Part shown: one piece after another, positions 22,812-34,770 of the stretch | Layout of the letters: the number at the start of each line of letters is the position of its first letter | Numbering within the stretch: the stretch's first letter is position 1 | From: Physcomitrium patens | Taxonomy: Eukaryota > Streptophyta > Bryopsida > Funariales > Funariaceae | DNA: 64,000 bases | Reading direction: 5' to 3' | Assembly: GCF_000002425.4 (NCBI RefSeq) | Contig: NC_037262.1 | Coordinates: 8,823,100 to 8,887,099 of the forward strand | Made by a program: the position numbers and the translations under genes | Notes under the pieces: model-generated | Told to the model about the DNA's origin: nothing | Database searches by the model: none | Seen by the model: the letters and a program-made list of their open reading frames with translations, nothing else

Positions 22812-22984
22812 AGATGCAGACCAAAGATGTAAAGTAGGAGCAAAGAACGGACCACAGATATAAACTTAAGATGCAGAGTGGGAGTGAAGAATAGACTAGA
22901 GATGCAAACAAAAGATATAAAGTAGAAGTAAAGAATGGATTAAAGATGAGGACTAGAGATACAAAGAAGGAGTGAAGAGTAGGG
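22812..22984. repeat. 44-bp minisatellite, four units
   Basis: Units begin at 22812, 22856, 22900 and 22943 (periods 44, 44, 43). Each has the pattern AGATGCAGA-AAAGATGTAAAG, then AGGAG-AAAGAA-GGA-. Purine-rich on the plus strand; the period is not a multiple of three and stops occur in every frame, so it is not coding. Confidence 0.9.
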
Positions 22985-23238
22985 CAATGAGACTAATCTA
23001 AGATAAGTCCTTCTCATCTTTTTTAACAAATAATTAGGATTATATTGGAAATAACTTCAGCACATAAAGGCGGTTATCATTGTAACAATGATGGAAATTA
23101 AGTAATTATGATTATAGATGAATGTATTTAATTTTTATTAATTATAAATTTAATAGTAAAAAAATAAATTTAGAAGTAATTATTTTTTTATAATTGTCAT
23201 AATAGGTGGATTACTTTAATAAAAATTTAGGTTGTTTT

Positions 23239-23241
<3 letters not shown>

Positions 23242-23270
<29 letters not shown>
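23242..23270. repeat. (AT)n microsatellite at left end of inverted repeat
   Basis: About 14 AT units between CATATA and ATAAAATATT. Confidence 0.95.
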
Positions 23271-23273
<3 letters not shown>

Positions 23274-23719
23274 AAATATTAAAATAATCTATTCATTTAT
23301 TAAATCAATCCATTATATCTTAGCTATTATTATAATCATAACTTTCATTTCCACCTTCCTTATTTCCAATCCCTATTCCCTTTGCTCTCAACCTTCTTTA
23401 TCTTAACCTCCTTCCATTGTCATATTATGTATATTTTTGCTTGAAAGTGCATCAGACATCTAATTGTGGAAGGTAAGTAAAAATGTAATAAAACAATTCT
23501 ACCAAGTCTAACAGAGTCTTAAATAAATTTTAAGTATTTTTTAATGATTTTAATCAAATTTTAAATAATCTAAAAGAAATTTAAAAGAAATTACAAAAAA
23601 ACATAAAGAAGTGATATTTTTTTTTAAAATCATAGAAAAATATTGTAAAATAATAAATAAATCCTTAAAAAAATACTAGAAATTTAAAAAATTAAAGAAA
23701 TATTAATAAATCTTTAAAA

Positions 23720-24010
23720 AATATTAAAAACAAATCCTAAAAAAATCCTAAGTAAATCTTAAATAAATTCTAATTAAATCCTAATCAAATTCTAAATTCT
23801 AAATAAATCTTAATGAAACCATAATAAATCCTAATGAAATCATTAATCCTAAATCAACTCTAATAAAATTCTAATGAAATCCTAAAAAAATCTTAGATCA
23901 AATTCTACTAAAATTCCTAATAAAACCTTAAGTCTTAATCAAATCCTAATCAAATCTTAAATTCTAATCAAATCCTAAATCTTAAATAAATTCTTAATAA
24001 ATCCTATAGC
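23720..24010. repeat. degenerate short tandem repeat in left arm
   Basis: Irregular repetition of 10-14-bp words like AAATCCTAATCAAAT and AAATCTTAAAT. The reverse-complement counterpart (TTTGATTAGGATTT-like words) lies at about 27090-27430 in the right arm. Confidence 0.8.
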
Positions 24011-25030
24011 AGATTGATACCTCCACAATTAATGATTGAATTATTCATATTGATTCAATTTTTTTTCACTTTTCAACAATTCAATTAGAAACAAGCATAA
24101 GAAAAATGAAATCAATTGTACTTACCAATTGAAAAAAATATAAGATAATCCATTTGATTATTAGATGGCCTCATTCTTTGATCTTGAATTTGACTTGCTA
24201 GTGCCAATATCTCCTTCTTAAATTGTTGAATTACTTTCAAAATTCAAAAAAATATTTAAAATTAAGTCTAAAATCCATAAAAATAATTTTCACTTCAATT
24301 CAATTAATAGATTGCTAAAGATCTTAGAAACTCTCATTGATCTTCAAAATCCAATTTCTAAGAGTGTAACCTACTAAAACTTCAATAACCTTCAACTTAA
24401 TCATTCAATTAAGTTTAAATTTATAGCATTAATTTAGAAAAATTAAAATTACAAATTCACAAAATTTTATTTATAGATCTATTACAAAACTTACGAAATT
24501 TTCTAAAATATCAACTTTATTTTATTTCACAAAAATCAGAGCCATCTGAAACAACCTTGATTTTATAAAGCTCTTACAAAGTCATTATAAATTCAAATCT
24601 TTCAAAATTAATACTCAAAGAAGTCTAATGTCATCTATTCTCAAATTATACTTTCCAATTCATAAAAAAGACTCCAAAATTATTATAGGTACATAGTTTT
24701 GTATCTTGGGGTCTTGTTTCAACCTTAGTTGACAACTAGTCCTCTTTGGATATAAATTCTTTATTTTTTAGGTAATTTTTGCTAAAATATTTTTTTAATA
24801 TTTTTTTTAAAATATCTATATCAATTATTAATTTTATTTATTTTGATTTGGCTCATTAATGTTCCTATAAAATAAATAAAAAAAAATTCTATAAAAATAT
24901 AGTATTAAGACTAAAGTTTTTATTACCATCCTAGCATTTATCTTTGTATTTCTACTATAGCTTTCTATTAGGCTCTTCTATAATAACATCTATGTTTTTA
25001 TTTTATCACATAATTTTGTTATTACATGAC

Positions 25031-26095
25031 ATCATTCTCAACTCTCATTTCAACCTCCACATTTTTCTCTCTATTTCCAACTCTCATACCAACCCCTTTC
25101 ATTTTCTTTTTTTTTAATTCTTATCTCAATCTTCCATGGTCCTTCCTCCTATTTTCAACTCATATCTACATAACTCTATTGTCAATATTTGCTACTACCT
25201 CAATTAGAGAAAAATTCATATTTCACTTCAAACAACAAATCATTGAAAGTTTTTTGGACTTATTTTTTGACTAAAAGTATTTTACTAATAAATTTTTGGT
25301 AATTTCTAAATCATTGAAGAATTAGTTTTAACTTAAAGTTTATTTAGAATAATCCAAAGATAATAAAATTTTTCATGAAAGAATAACATGGTTTGAAATT
25401 AGAATTATGCATGTCAATACAATAAGCTACTATTTTACTTCACAAAAAAATGCCAATTCTATTCTTCTACAAAAATACTAAAAAAAATATAGAAAGAATC
25501 TTAATGTGATGAAACATAATCTATACATTAGTTCACAAAAGAAAAAACATGAAAGCTTGGTTTTTAGACCATTGGGCTATTTTTTCAATACCATGTCTCT
25601 AATTGACTTCCACTCAATAAAACCTTCAATGTATTTTGTAGATTCTTGTCTATAGTATGAAAGAAAAAGCTTGTAGACTACATTTTCTCACAAATAAAAT
25701 TTTAGCTATGTAAAACTACTATTTGAAAGACAACATATTATGAATACCACAAATAAAAATTACATGCATTTGAAATTATGTATCTCATAAGAACTATTTT
25801 TTGTACTTTAGTTGTGGTTTGCACTAATCAATGTTGCATAGAAGGCAAAGAATGTAGAAATCTCAATGATGAAGAAAATATATTGTTGTGCTCTTCCATA
25901 ACATGTTTTGAACCAAAAGATTTAAAGGGCTCTTCAACTCTTACAATTAGTAAAGGTAGAGATCACAAGGATGAGATATACAATTAATCTTTATTATGTT
26001 TATGTATATGTGTATATATCTTAAGAACCTTCCATGGATCTATGTAGTTTTTAAAAGAACTATGTAAATTTATCAATGGTTGCGTTATTGTGTGG
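25031..26095. other. spacer between the inverted arms
   Basis: Starts with a pyrimidine-rich block (25030-25170) that encodes a low-complexity Phe/Leu/Ser frame, then AT-rich DNA, then the small Cys-rich frame at 25778-25987. No transposase motif (DDE, HAT, MULE) could be recognised. Confidence 0.55.
25778..25987 (+). CDS. small Cys-rich reading frame with signal-peptide-like start, hypothetical
   Basis: A 69-residue frame from ATG 25778 to TAA 25985-25987. The start MYLIRTIFCTLVVVCTNQCC has a basic residue followed by a hydrophobic stretch, like a secretory signal. Cysteines are at residues 9, 15, 19, 20, 26, 38 and 43 (KECRNLN, LLCSSITCFEP), then a hydrophilic tail ending HKDEIYN. It lies in the spacer of the large inverted repeat. 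Real small secreted peptides look like this, but at this AT content a 69-codon frame can arise by chance. I recognise no family, no TATA box is convincing, and the frame might be an exon remnant. Confidence 0.3.
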   Translation: MYLIRTIFCTLVVVCTNQCCIEGKECRNLNDEENILLCSSITCFEPKDLKGSSTLTISKGRDHKDEIYN

Positions 26096-27745
26096 TAACA
26101 TAACTATATAGTAAAAAATAAAAATATGGATGTTATTATAGAAGAACCTAACAAAAAAAATTTATTGGAAAATAAAGATAAAAGATAAAAGATAATAAAA
26201 GATTTAGTCTTAATACTGTCTTTTTATAAAACGAACTTCTATTTATTTTGTAAAAGCATAAATAAGCCAAATCAAAGTAAACAAGATAAGAAATTAATAT
26301 AGGTATATTAAAGAAATAATTAAAAATATAATAAAGTAAAAAGTACCTCAAATTATCAAAAATAGATACCTAAAGAGGACCAATTGTCAACCAAGGTTAA
26401 AATTAGACTCCAAGGCATAAAACTGCACTCATACAATAACTTTGGAATTCTTTGGTAGATCAAAGAGTGGGATTTTAGAGCAAACTTGAGGAAATATTTT
26501 TAAGCATTAGTTTCATATCAATTGAATCAATATTCAATTTTTGAAGGATTTTCAAAATTAGTGATGTTCTAAGTTGGTTTAGATTTTTTAAAAAAATATA
26601 TTTATAAATTTGAAGATATTTTAAGTTTTGTGGTATAAATTTAGATGAATTTTGGGCAATTTCTTTGTGTACTAGTTGTAAATGTGTGTGCAAATTCTAA
26701 GATTAATCAAATAGTTAGATTAAAGTATGTAAAGGTTTTTATAGGTAGAGGTCTCAAAAATTGGAGTTTGAGGGTCAGTGAGTGTTTCTAAGATCTTCAG
26801 TAATTTGTCAATTGGATTGAAGTAAATTTTTGTGTATCAATATAAAACTCAATTTTCAACATTTAAGTGAAATTTAAGAGCAATTCAATGGTTTAAAAAA
26901 GAGGTATTGATATTAGAAGTTTAGCATTGAGGTTGGAGTAAGAGGCCATCTAACATCTCATTAGATTATCTTGCATTTCTTTCAATTATTAAGTTTAATC
27001 AATTTTATCCTTCTTATGCTTGTCTCTAACTAAGATATTAAGAAGTATAAATTTTTTAAGTTGATATCAACTATTGGATCATTATTTGTTGAAGTTTTAA
27101 TTTACTATAAGATTTTATTTAGAATTTAGTTAGCACTTAGGAATTGATCTAAGATTTTTTTAGGATTAGGATTTTCTTGGGATTTTGTTTAGAACTTGAA
27201 TAGGAATTTATTACGATTTTTTTAGGATTTTTTTAGGATTTAGGATTTTATTAGGATTTCATTAGATTTTGACATAGGATTTGGTTAAGATTCAATTAAG
27301 GTTTCAATTAAGATTTGGCTTTAGATTTGATTAAGGTTCAATTAGATTTTCAATTATAATTGACCTAATATTTGGTTAAGATTTAATTAGGATTTTAATT
27401 AGGATTATATTAAAGTTTCTATTTTTAATATCTTTTTAGGATTTTTTATTATTTCTTTAAGATTATATTTATTTCTTTAAAATTTTATTTTAATATTTTT
27501 TTAAAAAACATCTTGTTATTTTTTTTAAGATTAGTTTGAAACTTCTTTGTGTTTTTTTTATAATTTCTTTTAAATTTATTAGAATTTTTCAAAGTTCAAT
27601 CATGATTATTAAGATTTACTTAAGGTTATTTAAAATTCTATTAGATTTGATAGGACTATTCTTGTATTTCTATTTATCTTTTGTAATTAGGTTCCTAATG
27701 CATTTTTAAGCAAAAATACATATAATACGACAACATTAATAATTT
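26096..27745. repeat. right arm (inner part) of the large inverted repeat
   Basis: Reverse complement of about 23410-25030. It includes the counterpart of the left arm's GATGGCCTC block: the complement of 24160-24180 is found as AGAGGCCATCT at 26940-26950. Short indels and many substitutions separate the arms. Confidence 0.7.
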
Positions 27746-28629
27746 TGCCATCAATAAGAAATGGATAGAAGTATCAGATGGCCATAAGTAGTATAAAGTC
27801 CATCATGAGCAATGTAAAAATCTATTTGGATGGCCAAAGGTCAACCTTTTGGCTAATTGCTAACTTTAACAATGCTACAATGTTGTACAAAGTAAAAAAT
27901 ATTGTCACTTGCTACCTTGAATTTATTATCTTTTGATTGCCCTTCTTTAAATTTTTTTTATTTTTATTTTATATGAGTTGTTAGTGAAGTTTTTATAATG
28001 TGCATTCAAACTTCTTATTTTGAAGTAGATTTGAAATAAGAAGATGTATCAATAAAAAAGACAATGAATTGAATAAATTGTTCTTTATGTAGAGTGTTTA
28101 TTATAATTGGGTATAGCTTATACATGTTGTAGATGTTTCTTGGAATGGTATGCAACCTCAACTTGCTTGCCAAAGATTTGTCATTGATAGGTCAAGCTTC
28201 AATATTTGTATTAAGTAACAATGACCTTGCTCATATTGTGGACTCATCTTCCTATTCCACACATTAAAGCAAAGAGAGGTTGTATGATGATGATAGCTTT
28301 TAATTTGAAGGCAATACAAAAATATAGCAATAATTTTTGTAATTTGGATATATTTAAGTAATATTGAGTTTGAAGGATACATAAGTACCTTGAGCCTTTG
28401 TAGCAATAACATGGGCTTAAAGCTAAGTAAGTTATTTTTATATGCCAACCTTGTCATTTTGTCACTAATGAGGTCATTAGAGTGCTTTGAGCTATAGGTT
28501 GCTACTTCACCATCGATTCTAGTCAAATCCATGACTTCATTTATGATGTATTTTTGCTTGTTGTTATTTTTTAGAATGTGGTTTTTTTATTGTTGAATCC
28601 TTCTATATTTGCAAATACAAGAGACTTAG
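27746..28629. mobile_element. 0.9-kb interruption in the right arm
   Basis: Homology to the left arm stops at about 27745 and resumes at about 28630, while the left arm is continuous there (about 23405). The extra DNA is therefore an insertion in this arm or a deletion in the other. It holds the 124-codon minus-strand frame at 28158-28532. Ends are not clear enough to name an element. Confidence 0.5.
28158..28532 (-). CDS. 124-codon open frame, unrecognised, possibly a gene remnant
   Basis: The longest host-like open frame in the AT-rich half of the window. It starts MDLTRIDGEVATYSSKH and has a leucine-rich middle (LLSFKPMLLLQRLKVLMYPS), KIIAIFLYCLQIKSYHHHTT, and the end LKLDLSMTNLWQAS. Composition (Leu, Ser, Tyr, His, few Lys runs) differs from frames arising in A/T tracts. 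The L-rich spacing weakly recalls LRR or F-box-type repeats, and a link with the NB-ARC pseudogene is conceivable, but no motif is decisive. A single exon or relic inside the interruption of the right arm. Confidence 0.35.
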   Translation of the reverse strand: MDLTRIDGEVATYSSKHSNDLISDKMTRLAYKNNLLSFKPMLLLQRLKVLMYPSNSILLKYIQITKIIAIFLYCLQIKSYHHHTTSLCFNVWNRKMSPQYEQGHCYLIQILKLDLSMTNLWQAS

Positions 28630-28823
28630 AGGTTATTGAAGAATGGAGGGACTAAAAGTAGTTAAGATGAAAGTTTGGAATATGAGATGTTGAGATGAAG
28701 AAGGCTGTGAATGGATTGAATGGAGGTTAGAAACAAAAGAGGAAGAAATAAGGGCAATGATTGTAATAATGATTAAGATAAAATTAATTGATTTATTAAA
28801 TAGATGGATCATTTTAACATTTT

Positions 28824-28827
<4 letters not shown>

Positions 28828-28899
<72 letters not shown>
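28828..28899. repeat. compound (CT)n-(AT)n microsatellite at right end of inverted repeat
   Basis: (CT)n at 28828-28858, then AG, then (AT)n to 28899. Confidence 0.95.
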
Positions 28900-28902
<3 letters not shown>

Positions 28903-29167
28903 TAATACCAAAAATAAAACTTAATATATTACAAATTTTATTTTATTCTAATATAAGTTTTTGAAATAAAATTTATATTTAAAAAATACTAATATCAAAA
29001 GAATTTAAATTCGAAATTATACTTTAAAGCTAATTTATTATGTATAATATTATATTTTTTTTAATTAAATACATATAATTTAAAAATACATAATTTTTTT
29101 TACTAATCCACGTAAGTAAAATAAAATAATTTAAAATATAAAATATATTAAATTAAAATTAAAAATA

Positions 29168-29206
<39 letters not shown>

Positions 29207-29934
29207 CAATAAAATATAATAAAAAAATTTTAACTACATGAATCTAAAGATTTATACTTATAACATATTTTTAAACTATTCATATTTAAAAAATAATTCT
29301 ATAAGTATTTATTAATATTTGATATTTTAATTATAATTTCTAAAAACTATAATAATTTATGATATATTTTCATATTTTTATTTACTATTCCAATTATTAC
29401 AAAGTATTAAAAAATATAATATTTTTTTAGTAAATTTATTTTTAGTAAATTTAATTTTATAATCTTTTGTTCTCTTAGAAATGTTGCTATTTATTCTTCT
29501 TCTATTTTTCACTAAATATTTTCATAGCTAAAATATAAATAAATTTTGTTAATCTCTTCTTACAAATAGGTGTTGTAAAAAACTTGTTTGCAAGGAACTT
29601 ATAAGGCTTTGTAAATGAAATAATAGTTACAAATAATAATATATACTTCTTAATATATGTAATTTAGATTGTAAAACTTTATGAAAGTTCATATAATAAT
29701 ACATTCAAATTTTTAAAGATCATTTATTTTACAAAAACGTATTAACTTTGAATAATTTTATGAAAAAAATTCTTAATATATTGCAATAACTTTATAATTT
29801 TATATTTTATATTTTGTAATTTTTAAAATAATATATATATTTTTGTATAGAATATATAAAATAAATATTAATATTTCATATTCTAAATTAAAAATAGATA
29901 TAAATTATTTTATAGCTTTACATAATTACTTTTT

Positions 29935-29980
<46 letters not shown>

Positions 29981-30281
29981 TTTAAAGTAATAATATTATC
30001 TTTGTGTTGATAAAAATCTATGTGTTTAATTTAATAATAATATTTATTTCAATATAAATAACAATAAAACAGTTTATTTCATTTTTTTTATAAATCTGAT
30101 TTATTAAAAATAATTAAATACTTAAAAAATATTGCAATAAAAATAAATGATATTTTTATATTTATACTATCTTAGAAAATAAAAATAACATAAAATTCAA
30201 TATTAATCATGAAATTTCTATTATTCATTAAAATTTAATTAAAAGATTAATACATAATTTGTAGAAAAATATCATATGTTT

Positions 30282-30328
<47 letters not shown>

Positions 30329-33170
30329 CATTTCAAGGAATTTTATAACTTTACAATATTTTAGATTCTAATAACTTATAAACTTTTATTTACATTGTTG
30401 TACAACAGAATTTAGTAAATAAAACATAAATTTTTGATATACAATTCACTTAATATTTTATTGTCATTATAATTATTTTCATCAAAGACTTAAATGCTAT
30501 ATATTTTACATATTAATTATAATTTTTCCTATTAGTATTATAAAAACTACATTACAAGAAATAAAAATATTTAATATATTCAAAAATAAAATCAATGCTT
30601 TTTTCAATTTTTATGTAATATTTTTGCTTTTAATAATTTTGAATACATTCTATAAAGAGGTTTGCTGATAATACTATCTATATTTATTATAAAATTAAAA
30701 TAATATTGTTACTTGGTAAATAGATTATGTTATTATAAAACTGTTACTGTTAATTATAATAAACATATTACATATACTATTATACTATCTAATATAAATA
30801 AAAGATGTAATTATTACAACACCAATTCCATAAAAAACTTTCAGAATGGTGTGCTAATTCAAAAGTTTGAAAGTTAATAATAGAAATATTTTTGCATAAT
30901 CAATTTATCTACTTAGAAAGTAATTATAATACTTTAGTTACCTACCATTTAATATTATCTCTAAAGATGGATATTTATTTTTATTATTACCAAAATTATA
31001 TATAATAATACTATTTTATAATAAATATTTTTAATTTATTTAACTTTAAATATAAATTTATTTTTTTAATAAAAAATTATATTTAATTTGATCTAAATTT
31101 AGTGCTATCTTTAACTTATGTCTTGTATTAGATGTGTATCATGTCTTAGAGGATTTTTATACTTAAAAGAGTAGGTAACAAACCACAATTTTTAAAGCTT
31201 GTGATTGGTTGAAATTTAGAAGTCTTAGTTGGCTTAGTACTCAAGAAAATCAGCTAAGAGATTATGTGATGAAAATAAGAGGTAGAATTTTTTTTTTTTT
31301 TTTTTCTTTCTATAAGGCATAAATGGTATTGTCTCCTATAATTTGTGGCCTATCTTAAAGATATAACTTTATTAAAAAATTTAAAAGTTATCAATGATTG
31401 CTATAAATATCTAATAAAAATTATTATTATTTATAATTATTAGAGTTGTTATATATAATATCATAATAAAAAAATTATTTGATCTATTATATAGCCTCTT
31501 CTTACTTTGGATTATCTCCAAAAACCTAGGCTTTCAAAAGAGAGCTTTTCTTTACAAAGCAAAAGACCTTTGTAAAACTTTTAAATTATGGTCTATTAAA
31601 GCAAAGTTTTAGGTGTCAACACCCCTTAAGACCTATATCATTCTATTAGTAAAAGTGATGTTCTTAACCTCAATTTTAATTAGATCTAAATATTATTATA
31701 TCTTAAAATCAAATCATATAATTTCTTAGAGCTCAAAAATATTTAATCTAAATTATATTATAGATTTAGATTAATATATAATCTTATCTTACATTACTTT
31801 AGTAATATTAAATACTAATAAACATCAGGGTATATTTATTATTAATTAATCTTATATTTTTTCATACAATTAGATATTATAATAAAATGATCTGAATATA
31901 TAAAGTATATATTCTATAATCAACTAATTATAAATAAAATAAAAATCCTACAACAAAGTTTAATTTAAAAAATAATAATAATAAATATGGATTACCTAAC
32001 ATAAAAAATACATAGAATAAATAGAATTCAAAAACCTATTATATTAACATATTTTAACAAAGGACTTGAATAGAAATAAAATTTAATTCAGATTAAAAAG
32101 TTCAAAGGTTTTAAGGTTTTCAACTAAGTTACTGTATAAAATTTAAAATATAGCTTCAATATTATAATTTTAAAATTATATTTGAAATAATAATAAAATA
32201 TAACTATAGAATTTAATAATAATTTTTATTATTATTATTAAAATAAAATTTCTTAATATACTATTTTTTTTTAATTTTTAATTATTATAACTAATAAAAT
32301 ATTAAATAAAACTCAGCTGTATAAAATTTGGTTAAAATTTAAGATATTTAGGTTTCTAGTGTATACACAGAATAATATTTAAATAAGATAACAATATAAT
32401 TAAAAACTTATTTAGTTTTTATAATAATCCTTAGAAATATTTATTGTCAAAATTAACAAGTTTTATTGATATGATTAATAAAATCTTATAAAAATAAAAT
32501 ATTCAAAAGATCCCACATGAATGGAGCTAAAAATGTAATATTTAACATTAAATCAAACTATGATAAACACTTTAACATTTGGGTAAGATGAGAGTCTAAT
32601 CATGATTGAAAGATAACATGTGTATCTGAAAGTTATTAAAGTACATAAAAAATTTATCAAGAACTTCTTATGTTCAAAATCTTATACTGTTTTTAATAAA
32701 TTAATATACTTCATGAATTATTATAGAGTGAGCCGAAATTAATATACTTCATGAATTAGCTTCTAATTTAAATAATTTTTAATCAACTATATTAGATTAC
32801 AAAGGCATTTTGATATTTTTATTGGTAATTTTAAAAGTAAAGAATAATAGTCAAATATAAATCATGAATTACTTATGATCTAACAGTAATAGTTGATTTC
32901 ATTAAGGTAATAAATTACATTTCCAATAGAATTTATAACAACATTAGCAAACTCTAAAACTCAAATCTCCAACACTGCAACTATCAACGTTTTACACTCC
33001 AAAACAGTCATGTTGTATTAATGCTTACTCTTTTTTGAAAATACCATTTCAAACAAATTCAAACTTCATGAACATAACTTTAACCTAAGTTGATGTTTAT
33101 AACAAAACATGCTACTATAGCCATATCTAATACCCTTTATTTACATTTTCATTTGAAGTGTATGCACAAC
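28900..33170. other. gene-free AT-rich DNA with TA microsatellites
   Basis: Extremely AT-rich. TA tracts lie at about 29172-29203, 29938-29975 and 30286-30326. No frame of note, no LTR pair or pol motif. A T-run lies at 31289-31306. Confidence 0.8.
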
Positions 33171-34700
33171 TATTCTACAATGTGTACACATGCAGTGAAG
33201 CAAAGATAGAGATTTGAGGAGGCGGCTCCTTGGAGTGTTCACACAAAAAGAGGGTACTACTACAGACTGAGTCCAGTTCCTCTATTGCAAACCTGCATGA
33301 ACATGATTGATGGGTGGTGTGTAGATTGATGAGGGGCTCAATTATGGAATGGTAGTGGTGCTTTGTGTCGGTGGGCACAAATTGAGCTCACTCTAGGCTC
33401 AGCCTGACAACAGTCAAGCCAAGCCAAGCAGCAGCAGCAGCTCCTGGTCTACTGCAAAGACGAAGTAGGTAATGAGAGTAGAACAAGGTGCATCAAGTCA
33501 AGTGATGGTGGCCATACCAACCCACATTCAGGTCTAGATATGGTGGGGGAGGGAGTAAGAGATTAAGTCGTCGACAACCAGGCAGTGAAGCTGGCCCCTT
33601 AGGCCGTTAGAAAACAATCATGAAGACAGATTTCTGGCAGACATTGAAATATTGCGGGAATCAACATATATTAGTTTATTGGAATGTTTCCATACATAGA
33701 AATGCTAGGGTCATGCTTATATGATCAGCATATGTTCAACAGAGTCAAACTGGATTTGTGCTGATTCCTTTGTTTCGGCTTTCGTTATTTTCTTTCGTTT
33801 ATTTAAAACGTGACCCAATAAGACCTGAACATGAATATTCTTCTTTTCTTTGGTATAGTTTGTAACAAGCCCACGTGGAACCCCGATATGGACAAGCGAT
33901 TTGAAAGGGAATTGCTGAAGTGATTGGCAAGTGGTGATGAGTTTCATGGAGCAATGCGGAGCGATGTGTGTGTTAATCCAGGTGCTGCAACTGCATTTCT
34001 ACCTTGGCATTCTGACCTGGTGAAAGATAGAAAACTATTGCAAGCCCACGTACCGAACGATCCATGTTGATTTCTTGACTACGGCACTATTCATCACGTA
34101 AGCAAGGTGATCCTTACGTTGGACGAAACAGAATGTTGTGACGCAGTAGCAGAAGAGTGCCCAAGCAACCAGAGACTTCTAGTGCAAATATGCTGTGTGG
34201 TAGACGCCTTGAAACAGCCATCTTTACTGGGGGCAGGAAACGAAAAGTAAAAAAAAGAAAAAAAAATCTGGTTAAGCTTTGTACACTGTTTCTGTCAGTT
34301 AGTTTATTGGGTGATTCTCAGAAGCTATCCTTCAACAGAGTTGAGATGGACTAAAAATGTCCACAAAAAATTAAACTCAATTAGATGTCAACTATTTGAA
34401 TGGAAGTCGCAGGAAGGCGAAGATGAAAAATACTGGCTTTGAGAGAGTTGTGTAGAACGACTCGCAGGCGTGCAAGGTTCTCATTCATGTGAGGTGTTTT
34501 GAGACAAAGTTACCGACTGATCAAAGAGACTGGATCCCGAGCATTAACTCACAGTAAAGCATTGATTCAATGAATAACCAATCAAACCAATGAACATCAA
34601 GTCACATATTATTCTACTTCTACTGCATATACAGATTACGTTGTTATGAAATGACTTCTCTCTATTCCAAAAGACAAAGAGTGTCTTAATGCGGGGCTGC
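33171..34700. other. GC-richer gene-like region, product unknown
   Basis: Composition rises sharply at about 33175. The part below 34770 on the minus strand would be 3' UTR or downstream DNA of the HMA-like gene. Short frames exist on both strands (33175-33378 minus, 33717-33947 minus, 34157-34354 plus), none recognisable. A CAG run lies at 33430-33443. One plus frame is listed separately. Confidence 0.45.
33924..34250 (+). pseudogene. plus-strand frame with one stop, unrecognised
   Basis: One frame is open from 33924 to 34248 except for a TGA at 34068-34070: 48 codons then 59 codons. The first possible ATG is 33954. Readable parts: MRSDVCVNPGAATAFLPWHS, then after the stop HHVSKVILTLDETECCDAVA and NQRLLVQICCVVDALKQ. 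Amino-acid composition is balanced, unlike chance frames in the AT-rich DNA. No family recognised. It may be a gene relic, or exons whose intron contains the TGA; confidence is low. Confidence 0.25.
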
Positions 34701-34770
34701 AATCAGTTACGGATCTCCTCTTGACGGGTTCTCTCCCATTTTGTTCGTAGACTGTGAGTGTGTGAAGGAC

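Larger units (their letters stand above)
23242..28900. mobile_element. large inverted repeat unit (fold-back-like), 5.6 kb
   Basis: The left arm (about 23272-25030) is found again in reverse complement on the right (26096-27745, then 28630-28825 after an interruption). Examples: AGGCTCTTCTATAATAACAT (24970-24990) against its complement at about 26138; GTATATTTTTGCTTGAAA (23429) against TTTTAAGCAAAAATACAT (27704); AAAATATTAAAATAATC (23272) against GATCATTTTAACATTTT (28808). Both outer ends abut (AT)n tracts (23242-23270 and 28861-28899). The spacer is about 1.07 kb. Arms are diverged, so an old structure. A long-TIR DNA transposon, a fold-back element, or two inverted insertions of one repeat are all possible. 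Confidence 0.7.

Noticed and set aside
25026..25274. 82-codon plus frame in the inverted-repeat spacer
   Set aside because: Phe/Leu/Ser/Thr low complexity from a pyrimidine-rich block.
28633..28911. 92-codon minus frame
   Set aside because: Built from the (AT)n and (CT)n microsatellite (Tyr-Ile and Arg-Glu runs).
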